DNA of 64,000 nt from Falsiroseomonas sp050563545. GTDB lineage: Bacteria > Pseudomonadota > Alphaproteobacteria > Acetobacterales > Acetobacteraceae. The position numbers and the translations under genes are program-made. The stretch spans positions 146,585 to 210,584 of the forward strand of contig NZ_JBNXUM010000011.1 in the NCBI RefSeq assembly GCF_050563545.1. Direction: 5' to 3'. Each line of letters starts with the position of its first letter. The stretch's first letter is position 1. The notes under the pieces are model-generated. The model saw only the letters and a list, made by a program, of their open reading frames with translations. It was not told where the DNA came from and did no database searches. Positions 25,858 to 33,027 of this stretch are shown here, piece by piece.

Positions 25858-26685
25858 TCAGCCCGGCCTGATGGCCGAGAAGAAGATCGCCTCCATCGGC
25901 GCGCTGACCGGGGTGTTCATCGCGCCGCCCGCCAGCTTCCGCGCGAGCGCCTGTGCCGCGATCTCCGTCACGGCGTCGAGGCCGGGAACGCGCCGCGCCT
26001 CAATCTCGGCCCGCAGCGGCGTGCCCTGGCAGATCGCAGTCGCGGCCAGTCGCGCGGACGGGCTGCGGCAGGGCAGCTCCACGCGCTCCGCGCCGAAATC
26101 TGTGAAGCCCGCCGCCTCCAGCGCGGCCGTCATGCCGGGGATGTCGCCATGCCCATGCGGCGTCCGCGCCATGAAGAGCGGGGGATCGTCCGGGAACTGC
26201 GCGGCCACCGCCGCCTGCACGATCGCGGGGATCGGATTGCGGTCGAGGCCGCTCCAGACGCTGAACAGAAGCCGCCCGCCCGGCCGCAGCACGCGCCGCG
26301 CCTCGGCCAGCGCAGCCGGCTTGTCCGGGAAGAACATGACGCCGAACTGGCAGACCAGCGCGTCGAAGGCCCCGTCCTCGAACGGCAGGCGCTGCGCGTC
26401 GGCCTGGCGCAGCGTCACGCGCCCGGAAGGCAAGCGCGGCGCGGCACGGTCCAGCATGGGCGGGTTGAGGTCGGTCGCCGTGATCGCGACGGCAGCGGGC
26501 AGGGCGGCCGCCATGGCCGCGGTGACGATCCCTGTGCCGGCCGCGGTCTCCAGGACATGGCCCTCGGCCAGCCGCGGCAGGCGCGGCGGCACCTCGGCGG
26601 CATACGCCTCGAAGAGCATGGGGACCATGAGCCGGTCGTAGCCCTCGGCCACGCGCCCGGCGAAGACGGCGTCGGTGGCGGACAT
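25858..26685 (-). CDS. class I SAM-dependent methyltransferase (UbiE/arsM-like Methyltransf_11)
   Basis: 275 residues. The SAM site is HVLETAAGTGIVTAAMAAALP (motif I); motif II follows at LRQADAQRLPFEDGAFDALVCQFGVMFFPDKPAAL, and LRPGGRLLFSVWSG is the post-III strand. A very strong AGGAAGGAG site lies 6 nt before the ATG at 26685. First gene of the minus-strand cassette with the SnoaL-like and A-T-TE genes, divergent from hisS across a 25-bp tandem repeat. Substrate unknown; methylation of the A-T-TE product is plausible. Confidence 0.8.
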   Translation of the reverse strand: MSATDAVFAGRVAEGYDRLMVPMLFEAYAAEVPPRLPRLAEGHVLETAAGTGIVTAAMAAALPAAVAITATDLNPPMLDRAAPRLPSGRVTLRQADAQRLPFEDGAFDALVCQFGVMFFPDKPAALAEARRVLRPGGRLLFSVWSGLDRNPIPAIVQAAVAAQFPDDPPLFMARTPHGHGDIPGMTAALEAAGFTDFGAERVELPCRSPSARLAATAICQGTPLRAEIEARRVPGLDAVTEIAAQALARKLAGGAMNTPVSAPMEAIFFSAIRPG

Positions 26686-26770
26686 CGCGGGCTCCTTCCT
26701 TGCTGGCCCGGCCAGCATGGCACGGCCAAGCCGGCGGCGGCGATGCCGGCCAGCCCTTGCCCCCGCCGTT

Positions 26771-26890
26771 GCTCCCACGCGCTACCCGCGCCCCTGCTCC
26801 CACGCGCTACCCGCGCCCTTGCTCCCACGCGCTACCCGCGCCCTTGCTCCCACGCGCTACCCGCGCCCTTGCTCCCACGCGCTACCCGCG
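26771..26890. repeat. 25-bp tandem repeat, five units (last unit 20 bp), upstream of hisS
   Basis: The unit GCTCCCACGCGCTACCCGCG followed by CCCTT starts at 26771, 26796, 26821, 26846 and 26871. Units 2-4 are identical; unit 1 ends CCCCT and unit 5 is cut after 20 bp. It fills the region between the divergent methyltransferase (start 26685) and hisS (start 26905). A 25-bp period does not preserve reading frame, so it is not a protein repeat. Each unit contains the short self-complementary core CGCG-ctacc-CGCG, which could form a small hairpin in RNA. Confidence 0.95.
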
Positions 26891-26904
26891 CGATAGCACG
26901 CCGC

Positions 26905-28149
26905 ATGGCCAGCCCCCTGCAGCCCGTCCGCGGCACCCGTGACCTCATCGGCGAGGACTTCCGGGCCCATCACCACGTCGTCGAGACCGCGCGCCGCGTC
27001 GCCGCCCTCTATGGCTTCGAGGAATGGTCCACGCCGGTCTTCGAGGACACCCGCGTCTTCAGCCGCGGCCTCGGCGACACCTCCGACGTCGTCTCGAAGG
27101 AGATGTATTCCTTCACCGACCGCGGCGGCGATTCCATCACGCTCCGGCCCGAGGCGACCGCGGGCCTCTGCCGCGCGCTCGTCTCCAACGGCCTTGCGCA
27201 GTCCAACCTGCCGCGCAAGGTCTTCTACCAGGGGCCGATGTTCCGCTACGAGCGGCCGCAGAAGGGCCGCTACCGCCAGTTCCACCAGATCGACGTCGAG
27301 GTGCTGGGCGCCGCCGAGCCGCTGGCCGACGCCGAGGTCATCGCCTGCGGCTGGGACGTGCTGAACGCGCTGCAGATCGCGGACGGCGTGGTGCTCGAGA
27401 TCAACACGCTCGGCGACGCCGCAAGCCGCGACGCCTATCGCAGCGCCCTCGTCGCCTATCTCTCCCGGCACCGCGACGCGCTGAGCCCGGACAGCCAGGT
27501 GCGGCTGGAGAAGAACCCGCTCCGTGTGCTGGACAGCAAGGACGAGGGCGACAGGCGCATCGTCGCGGACGCGCCCGTCATGCGCGACCACCTCACCCCC
27601 GACGCCGCGCGCTTCTACGACAGCGTGCTGGGCTACCTCACCCGCTTCGGCGTGCCCTTCCGGCAGAACGACCGCATCGTGCGGGGCCTCGACTACTACA
27701 GCCACACGGCGTTCGAGTTCGTGACCAACCGGCTCGGCGCGCAGGGCACCGTGCTCGGCGGCGGCCGCTACAACGGCCTGGTCGAGGAGATGGGCGGGCC
27801 CTCCACGCCCTCCGTCGGCTGGGCCGCGGGGATCGAGCGCCTGTCCATGCTGCTGAGCGCGCCGCCGCCCGCGCCGCGCCCCGTGGCGGTGATCCCCGTC
27901 GCGGAAGCCCAGGAAGCCGACGCACTCGGCCTGGTGATGCAGCTCCGCGCCGCCGGCGTCTCCGCCGAGATCGCGTACAAGGGCAACCTCAAGCGCCGCA
28001 TGGAGCGCGCGAACAAGCTGGGCGCCCGCGTCGCGCTGATCCTCGGCGAGACCGAGGCCGCGTCCGGCCAGGTCCAGTTCCGTGACCTCGATGCCGGCAG
28101 CCAGGAGACGCTGGCCCAGGCCGAGGCCGTGCAGCGCCTGACGCGATGA
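26905..28149 (+). CDS. hisS: histidyl-tRNA synthetase
   Basis: 414 residues, typical class II HisRS. It charges tRNA-His in the cytoplasm. Motif 1 is in LQPVRGTRDLIGEDFRAH and RVAALYGFEEWSTPVFED; motif 2 is FYQGPMFRYERPQKGRYRQFHQIDVEVLG; the histidine-specific segment is RGLDYYSHTAFEFV; and motif 3 is GGRYNGLVEEMGGPSTPSVGWAAGIERL. A C-terminal anticodon-binding domain follows. No clear Shine-Dalgarno site precedes the ATG, and the leader consists mainly of the 25-bp tandem repeat. Confidence 0.96.
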   Translation: MASPLQPVRGTRDLIGEDFRAHHHVVETARRVAALYGFEEWSTPVFEDTRVFSRGLGDTSDVVSKEMYSFTDRGGDSITLRPEATAGLCRALVSNGLAQSNLPRKVFYQGPMFRYERPQKGRYRQFHQIDVEVLGAAEPLADAEVIACGWDVLNALQIADGVVLEINTLGDAASRDAYRSALVAYLSRHRDALSPDSQVRLEKNPLRVLDSKDEGDRRIVADAPVMRDHLTPDAARFYDSVLGYLTRFGVPFRQNDRIVRGLDYYSHTAFEFVTNRLGAQGTVLGGGRYNGLVEEMGGPSTPSVGWAAGIERLSMLLSAPPPAPRPVAVIPVAEAQEADALGLVMQLRAAGVSAEIAYKGNLKRRMERANKLGARVALILGETEAASGQVQFRDLDAGSQETLAQAEAVQRLTR

Positions 28150-28199
28150 GCGACACCGCCCGCCTTCTCACGCTCCGCCCTGTCCCCATTCTACCCATA

Positions 28200-28245
28200 C
28201 CCTCTCCCCCCAAAGGGGGGAGAGGGCCGGGTGAGGGGGGCTCGC
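28200..28245. repeat. intergenic palindromic repeat, copy 1 (hisS-prfA)
   Basis: CCTCTCCCCCC (28201-28211), loop AAA, then GGGGGGAGAGG (28215-28225), followed by the tail CCGGGTGAGGGGGG. The same palindrome-plus-tail occurs at 29370, 44201 and 44292 in this window, so it is a dispersed intergenic element rather than a chance hairpin. It could attenuate or terminate transcription between hisS and prfA, though no U-tract follows. Confidence 0.85.
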
Positions 28246-28291
28246 CTGACGCCGCACGCCGCGCGCGCATCCGCGTCGCCGCGGCCTGACC

Positions 28292-29347
28292 ATGCCGCTC
28301 CCGCAGAAACTCGACCGCCTGCTAAACCGCGCCGACGAGCTCCGCCACCAGCTCGAGACCGCGGACGGCACGCAGTTCGGCGCGCTGTCGCGCGAGCTGT
28401 CGGAGCTCGATCCCCTCGTAGAGAAGGTGCAGGCCTACCGCGCCGCCGAACGCGCCCGCGACGAGGCCGAGGCCATGCTCGGCGACCCCGAGCTGAAGGA
28501 ATTGGCCGAGGCCGAATATCTCGACCTCAAGGACCGTCTGCCCGCGCTGGAGCGCGAGATCCGCCTCATGCTCCTGCCGCGCGACATCGCGGACGAGCGC
28601 AGCGCGATCCTGGAAATCCGCCCCGCCGCCGGCGGCGACGAGGCCGCGCTCTTCGCAGCCGAGCTCTTCGGCGCCTACCAGCGCTATGCCGCCCGCCAGG
28701 GCTGGCGCTTCGAGGTGCTGGACTACGACGAGAGCGACCTCGGCGGCGTGAAGGGTGCGACGGCCTCGATCGAAGGCCGCGGCGTCTTCGCCAAGCTGAA
28801 GTTCGAGAGCGGCGTTCACCGCGTGCAGCGCGTCCCCGAGACCGAGAACCAGGGCCGCATCCACACCTCCACCGTCACCGTCGCGGTCCTGCCGGAAGCC
28901 GAGGAAGTGGACGTGCAGGTGAACGAGGGCGACCTCCGCATCGACACCTATCGCGCGTCGGGCGCCGGCGGCCAGCACGTCAACAAGACCGACAGCGCCG
29001 TGCGCATCACGCATATCCCGTCCGGCATCGTCGTCGCGATGCAGGAGGAGAAGTCGCAGCACAAGAACCGCGCCAAGGCGATGAAGGTCCTGCGCGCGCG
29101 GCTGTTCGATGCGGAGCGGTCGCGCGTGGACAGCATCCGCGCCGCCGACCGCAAGGGCCAGGTCGGCACGGGTGATCGGTCCGAGCGCATCCGCACCTAC
29201 AACTTCCCGCAGGGCCGCGTGACCGACCACCGCATCGGGCTGACGATCCACAAGATCGACCGCGTGATGCTCGGCGAATTCGACGAGGTCATCGACGCCC
29301 TGGTCGCGGAGGACGAGGCAGCCAGGCTGGCAGCGGACGCGGAGTAG
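28292..29347 (+). CDS. prfA: peptide chain release factor 1
   Basis: 351 residues. It recognises UAA/UAG stop codons and releases the peptide. The GGQ motif lies in YRASGAGGQHVNKTDSAVRITH, preceded by the conserved ESGVHRVQRVPETENQGRIHTSTVTVAV. The codon-recognition region is in the usual central part. In alphaproteobacteria prmC, which methylates the GGQ glutamine, often follows directly. Here the gene is followed by about 900 bp without a prmC. Confidence 0.97.
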   Translation: MPLPQKLDRLLNRADELRHQLETADGTQFGALSRELSELDPLVEKVQAYRAAERARDEAEAMLGDPELKELAEAEYLDLKDRLPALEREIRLMLLPRDIADERSAILEIRPAAGGDEAALFAAELFGAYQRYAARQGWRFEVLDYDESDLGGVKGATASIEGRGVFAKLKFESGVHRVQRVPETENQGRIHTSTVTVAVLPEAEEVDVQVNEGDLRIDTYRASGAGGQHVNKTDSAVRITHIPSGIVVAMQEEKSQHKNRAKAMKVLRARLFDAERSRVDSIRAADRKGQVGTGDRSERIRTYNFPQGRVTDHRIGLTIHKIDRVMLGEFDEVIDALVAEDEAARLAADAE

Positions 29348-29369
29348 CTGAAAACCTCCCGCCAAACTT

Positions 29370-29420
29370 CCCTCTCCCGCTTGCGGGGGAGGGTGGCCGC
29401 GCAGCGGCCGGGTGGGGGTG
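29370..29420. repeat. intergenic palindromic repeat, copy 2 (after prfA)
   Basis: CCCTCTCCCGC, loop TT, then GCGGGGGAGGG with one internal imperfection, and the tail CGGCCGGGTGGGGGTGAG. It shares the palindrome and the GGGTGAGG-type tail with the copies at 28200, 44201 and 44292. Its position just after the prfA stop suits a transcription end signal. Confidence 0.75.
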
Positions 29421-30044
29421 AGCGCAACAGCGTCAGTCAATCGCGACGCTCGTCACGCGCCTCCCGCTCGCAGCAGTTCGCTCCGCCACCCCGGCGATGT
29501 CGCGATGCCCACCCGGACGCGGTCGCGCGGAATCCACGGCGCGGCGGCCATCAGGCGGGCAGGTCCCGCTCGGCGCACTGTTCTTGCGCTCAAACGACGG
29601 CGCCGACACGAAGTCGTTTCGGAGAGGCCACAACGGTTCCGCTGTCATGGCCGTCCCCACTATCCGCACGCGGCTATCCTCTACGCGAGGCGCCCCGTTC
29701 GCCTACCGCTCGCTCAGGCAATCCTCCGCAGTCTCGCCCGCTTCGGGCTGCGCGATGGAAGCCAGCAGCCGCGTCGTATTCGCGGGCGTGCCGAGTGGGT
29801 GGATCGTCTCGGCCTCACCTATCGACGCCGGCCGCCGGGGTCACGACCGCGCTCTCGCCAAGCTGGCGGGCACGCGCAGCGGCCAACCGCCGACGACAAC
29901 GCGGTCCATACAATCCGCGAGGTTGTCGCGGAATCCCGTCTCGCTTGTCGTGTTGATCCGCTGCCAGAGGTCGCCGCTGGACCGCCATCCCAACACCAGG
30001 GTGCCGCGATCGCGCCCCCCATTTTCCTTGCTCCCGCCGAAAAT

Positions 30045-30059
30045 GTTCCCGTATTGTTC
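30045..30059. promoter_or_regulatory. match to the alphaproteobacterial LexA box, GTTC-N7-GTTC
   Basis: GTTC at 30045-30048 and GTTC at 30056-30059 are separated by seven bases, the published alphaproteobacterial SOS operator pattern. The surrounding sequence is locally A/T-rich, unlike the rest of the window. No SOS gene lies within reach on either strand, and eight specified bases can occur by chance about once in a window this long. It may mark a lost SOS-regulated gene or be accidental. Confidence 0.25.
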
Positions 30060-30250
30060 CCGCCATGCCCCGACCCATTCCTCAACCCCCGCCGATCCCC
30101 TCGGCGGGAAAAGCGGGGCAATTTGTCCGAAGCTCCGCCACGCCACCCCGGACCACGCCGTTTGTCCGAAGCCCACCCGCCCTAAACGCTAAAACGCTAA
30201 AATCCCAAAACGCTAAAACTGGCGCCGACCCGCGCCGTCCGGGCCGCCTC

Positions 30251-31045
30251 CTACGGCGCGCTCCCCTCCGTCACGGCCCGGCTCGCCGGCCGCGCGGCGA
30301 GTTGCGCCCCGCCGCAGACATGGATCACCTCGCCCGTGACGAAGCGCGCTTCCTCGCCCGCCAGGAAGGCGATCGCGCCGGCGACGTCCTCCGGCGTCGC
30401 GATGCGGTCCAGCACGCCGAGCGCGATGTGCTCCGCCTCCGCCGCCCGCCGCGCTTCGTCCTGGCCGGGGAAGTTGAAGCCGCTGGCGAGGTAGCTCGGC
30501 GCTACCGCGTTGACCGTGACGCCGAGCGGGCCGAGCTGCACCGCGAGCGAGCGCGTCAGCCCGACCAGCCCTGCCTTGGACGCGGTATAGGCCGGCCCCG
30601 CGCCGCTGACCCAGACGCGCGAGGCGACATTGACGATGCTGCCCGCGCGCTGGCGTTGCCAGAAGCGCAGCGATTCCTGCGCCAGCAGCATCGGCGCGGT
30701 GAGGTTCACCGCCATCACCGCATCCCAGTCCGCGAGATCGACCTCCCCGATGCGGCGCGCGCGGCTGAGCCCCGCATTGTTCACCAGCACGTCGAGCCGC
30801 CCGAACGCGGCCTCGATCCGGTCCATTACCTGCCGCGGCGCGTCGCGGTCCGACAGGTCCGCGGGGATGCCGAGCGCGTTGGACGCGCCCTCCGCCTGCA
30901 GCGCGGCGACGCCGGCGGCCAGCGCCGCCGCGTCGCGATCCGCGAGCACCGGCACCACGCCGTCGCGCGCCAGGCGCCGCGCGGTCGCCATCCCGATCGC
31001 GCCGGCGCCGCCGGTGATCAGCGCGACCCGCCATTCCTGGGTCAT
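30251..31045 (-). CDS. SDR family oxidoreductase
   Basis: 264 residues. The NAD(P)-binding motif is ALITGGAGAIGMATARRLA, the structural motif VNNAG is present, and the active site is SIVNVASRVWVSGAGPAYTASKAGLVGL (Ser, Tyr, Lys). It is a classical short-chain dehydrogenase of the 3-oxoacyl/sugar alcohol type. It follows the luciferase-like gene by 6 bp on the same strand, so the two are probably co-transcribed. Substrate not predictable. Confidence 0.87.
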   Translation of the reverse strand: MTQEWRVALITGGAGAIGMATARRLARDGVVPVLADRDAAALAAGVAALQAEGASNALGIPADLSDRDAPRQVMDRIEAAFGRLDVLVNNAGLSRARRIGEVDLADWDAVMAVNLTAPMLLAQESLRFWQRQRAGSIVNVASRVWVSGAGPAYTASKAGLVGLTRSLAVQLGPLGVTVNAVAPSYLASGFNFPGQDEARRAAEAEHIALGVLDRIATPEDVAGAIAFLAGEEARFVTGEVIHVCGGAQLAARPASRAVTEGSAP

Positions 31046-31051
31046 GGCCCG

Positions 31052-32140
31052 CTATCCCACCGCCGCGACATGCTGCCGGAAGCGCGGCATCACGTCCTCG
31101 GCCAGGCGCCGCATCGTCTCCTGCTCCCAGGCCGCGTTCGGGCCGCTCCAGTCGAGCCCCGCCATCAGCAGGTGGTCGAAGGGCCCGACCCGCTCGCGCA
31201 GCGCGACCAGCCGGTCCAGCAGCCCCGCGGGAGAGCCGCAGATCACGCAATCCCCGATGATCGCCTCGAGGCTGACCGCGTCGTCCGGCATCGCCTCCTC
31301 CGGCTTGAAGGTGCCGAGCAGCCCGGCGCGGCGCGCCAGCGTCGAGAGGTAGTCGAAATAGTAGCGGTTGGCCGAGGCCGCGTCGAAGACCCGCGCGCGG
31401 GCTTCCGCCTCCGTCGCGCCGATGCAGATGTTGCGCGCGACGCGCCACTCCGTTCGGTGCCCGGCCTCCCGCGCGGCGCGCAGCGTGCGGCCATGCGCCT
31501 CCACGATGCGCTCGGCGACGAAGTTGGCGGAGACGACGCCCCAGCCGCGCTCCACCGCCGTCCGCACGCCGAAGCTGTCGCCGCTGCGCGCGGTGATGGC
31601 GATGGGCGGGTGCGGGCGCTGGAAGGGCTTCGGCATGGTGCCGACTCCGAACTCCGGCAGCACGGCCTTGGTGATGCGCGTGGTCCAGGTCGGGCCCTCG
31701 ATGTCGTAGGGCGGGTCGCTGCGCCAGATCGCGAGCATCGCGTCGATCGCTTCCAGCATGCGTTGGCCGCGCTGCATCGCATCGGTGTTGCCGAAGAGCT
31801 CGAAGTCGGACGGCAGCCCGCCCGGCCCGATGCCGAGGATCAACCGCCCGCCCGTCATGTGGTCGAACTGCGCGACCTCCGCCGCGACCTTCGCGGGGTG
31901 GTGGTTCGGCAGGTTGATCACGCCCGTCGCGAAGGTCAGCTTCGTCCGCGGCGCAAGCCCCGCCATGAACATCAGCGGCGAAGCGATCGGCTCCGAGGAC
32001 GCCGAGAAATGCTCGCCGACCCAGAGCTCCTCGAAGCCCAGGCGGTCGGCCAGCAGCGATTTCTCCGTATCCTCCGCCAGCATCGCCTGCATCGGCCGCT
32101 CGGGCGGGTGAAGTGGCATCATGAACAGGCCGAGACGCAT
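31052..32140 (-). CDS. LLM class flavin-dependent oxidoreductase (luciferase-like monooxygenase)
   Basis: 362 residues starting MRLGLFMMPLHPPERPM. Luciferase-like TIM-barrel features are FEELWVGEHFSASSEPIASPLMFMAGLAPRTKLTFATGV, LPNHHPAKVAAEVAQFDHMTGGRLILGIGPGG and PPIAITARSGDS. Enzymes of this family use reduced FMN from a separate reductase to oxidise organic substrates. Divergent from the CoA-transferase remnant and next to the SDR gene; a role with the neighbouring catabolic operon is possible. Confidence 0.85.
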   Translation of the reverse strand: MRLGLFMMPLHPPERPMQAMLAEDTEKSLLADRLGFEELWVGEHFSASSEPIASPLMFMAGLAPRTKLTFATGVINLPNHHPAKVAAEVAQFDHMTGGRLILGIGPGGLPSDFELFGNTDAMQRGQRMLEAIDAMLAIWRSDPPYDIEGPTWTTRITKAVLPEFGVGTMPKPFQRPHPPIAITARSGDSFGVRTAVERGWGVVSANFVAERIVEAHGRTLRAAREAGHRTEWRVARNICIGATEAEARARVFDAASANRYYFDYLSTLARRAGLLGTFKPEEAMPDDAVSLEAIIGDCVICGSPAGLLDRLVALRERVGPFDHLLMAGLDWSGPNAAWEQETMRRLAEDVMPRFRQHVAAVG

Positions 32141-32245
32141 GCTTCCCTCCCCCTCGCCGTGCCTTCGTCCCACGCCGCGGCGGCGCGCGGCAAGGGCGGC
32201 GTCCCGGCATCGGCCCTTCCGCCGCCGTGCCACTATGACAGCGCG

Positions 32246-32606
32246 ATGCTCCCCGAAGCCATCACCGCGGCCGAGGCCGCCGCCGTGATCCCCGACGGCG
32301 CCAGCGCTATGTCCGGCGGCTTGGCCATCGGCACGCCGGAGGGCATCGTGGACGCCTTGGTTGCGCGGGGCGCGCGCGGGCTGACGGTCATCGGCAACGA
32401 CACCGCGCGGCCCGGCCTGGGCGCGCGGGCAGCTCGCGAATTGGATCGTGCCGGGCAGGATCGTGCCGGCGAGGGGCCGCGCGATGGACCTGGTTTCCGG
32501 CGAGCGGCGCGTGGAACGCGAGCCCGGCGTCAACGTGCAGGACGTGCTGGCCGCGACCATCGCGGCGCTGATCGTCCCGGGCGAGGTGCCGGAAGTGTCG
32601 TTGTAG
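32246..32606 (+). pseudogene. scar of a two-subunit 3-oxoacid CoA-transferase (AtoD/AtoA-like)
   Basis: The first 60 or so codons from the ATG at 32246 read like the N-terminus of the alpha subunit (AVIPDGASAMSGGLAIGTPEG, ARGLTVIGNDTARPG). From about 32430, in a different frame, the text is from the middle of the beta subunit (QLANWIVPGRIVPARGRAMD, LVSGERRV). It is then joined directly to the beta C-terminus (EREPGVNVQDVLAATIAALI, VPGEVPEVSL) ending in TAG at 32604. At least two internal deletions have removed most of both genes. The surviving parts keep good codon usage, which suggests a recent loss. Not functional. Confidence 0.88.
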
Positions 32607-32607
32607 G

Positions 32608-33027
32608 TCAGACCTCCACGACGATGAGACTGTCCTCGACGCTGACGGGGATCGTCGTTGCGGCGAGCTCCTCCGCCGTCAGCTCGGCGGCGCCGACGGC
32701 GCCGGCGGGATAGCTGCGCGTGCGGATGCGCGCGGGCTCGGCGCGCGACAGGCCCGTGCGGATGTCGAATTCCCAGCCATGCCAGGGGCAGCGCAGGATC
32801 TCACCCGCCCGGGAATAGCGCACGCAGCCCGGGCGTGCAGGATCGGCCTCGACCAGGCCCGTCGTGATACCCGCGGCGAGCGGCCCGCCCTGGTGCGGGC
32901 AGCGGTTGAGCAGGCCGAAGAACTCGCCGCCGAGGTTGAAGATCACGATCTGCTTCCCGCCGGCCTCCGTCACCAGACGCCCGCCCGGCGGCACGGCGGA
33001 GACGGGTGCCACGACATGCCGCGCCAT
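32608..33027 (-). CDS. Rieske [2Fe-2S] ferredoxin-like protein
   Basis: 139 residues. The cluster ligands are complete: CPHQGGPLAAG (Cys-x-His) and CPWHGWEFDIRTG (Cys-x2-His). There is no catalytic oxygenase domain, so it is an electron carrier of the Rieske ferredoxin type. Its ATG shares a base with the upstream amidohydrolase stop (TGATG), making it the last gene of the nine-gene operon. The expected partner, a reductase or an oxygenase terminal component, is not in the operon. Confidence 0.9.
   Translation of the reverse strand: MARHVVAPVSAVPPGGRLVTEAGGKQIVIFNLGGEFFGLLNRCPHQGGPLAAGITTGLVEADPARPGCVRYSRAGEILRCPWHGWEFDIRTGLSRAEPARIRTRSYPAGAVGAAELTAEELAATTIPVSVEDSLIVVEV

Larger units (their letters stand above)
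29348..30250. other. gene-poor degraded region after prfA
   Basis: About 900 bp with no convincing intact gene. It starts with copy 2 of the intergenic palindrome (29370-29393 plus tail to about 29420). On the minus strand one frame is open from 30176 to a TGA at 29841 and then on to a TAG at 29703. It encodes protein-like text (for example TLVLGWRSSGDLWQRINTTSE and later TIHPLGTPANTTRLLASIAQ) with mostly G/C third positions in its second half. Another minus frame has MTAEPLWPLRNDFVSAPSF near 29620-29650. These look like remnants of one or more lost genes. Near the right end are two TTTGTCCGAAGC copies and three AACGCTAAA units (30185-30225). No prmC motif (NPPY) was found. Confidence 0.6.

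Noticed and set aside
26771..26890. Possible CRISPR array
   Set aside because: The 25-bp units are directly adjacent with no spacers, and no cas genes are present.
28200..28245. Classical Rho-independent terminator after hisS
   Set aside because: The stem is strong but no T-tract follows and the same element recurs at three other sites, so it is listed as a dispersed repeat.
30065..32713. Plus-strand open frame of 882 codons starting at the ATG after the LexA-like box
   Set aside because: Most of it is antisense to the SDR and luciferase-like genes and has no recognisable domain; only its first 50 codons lie in unassigned sequence.
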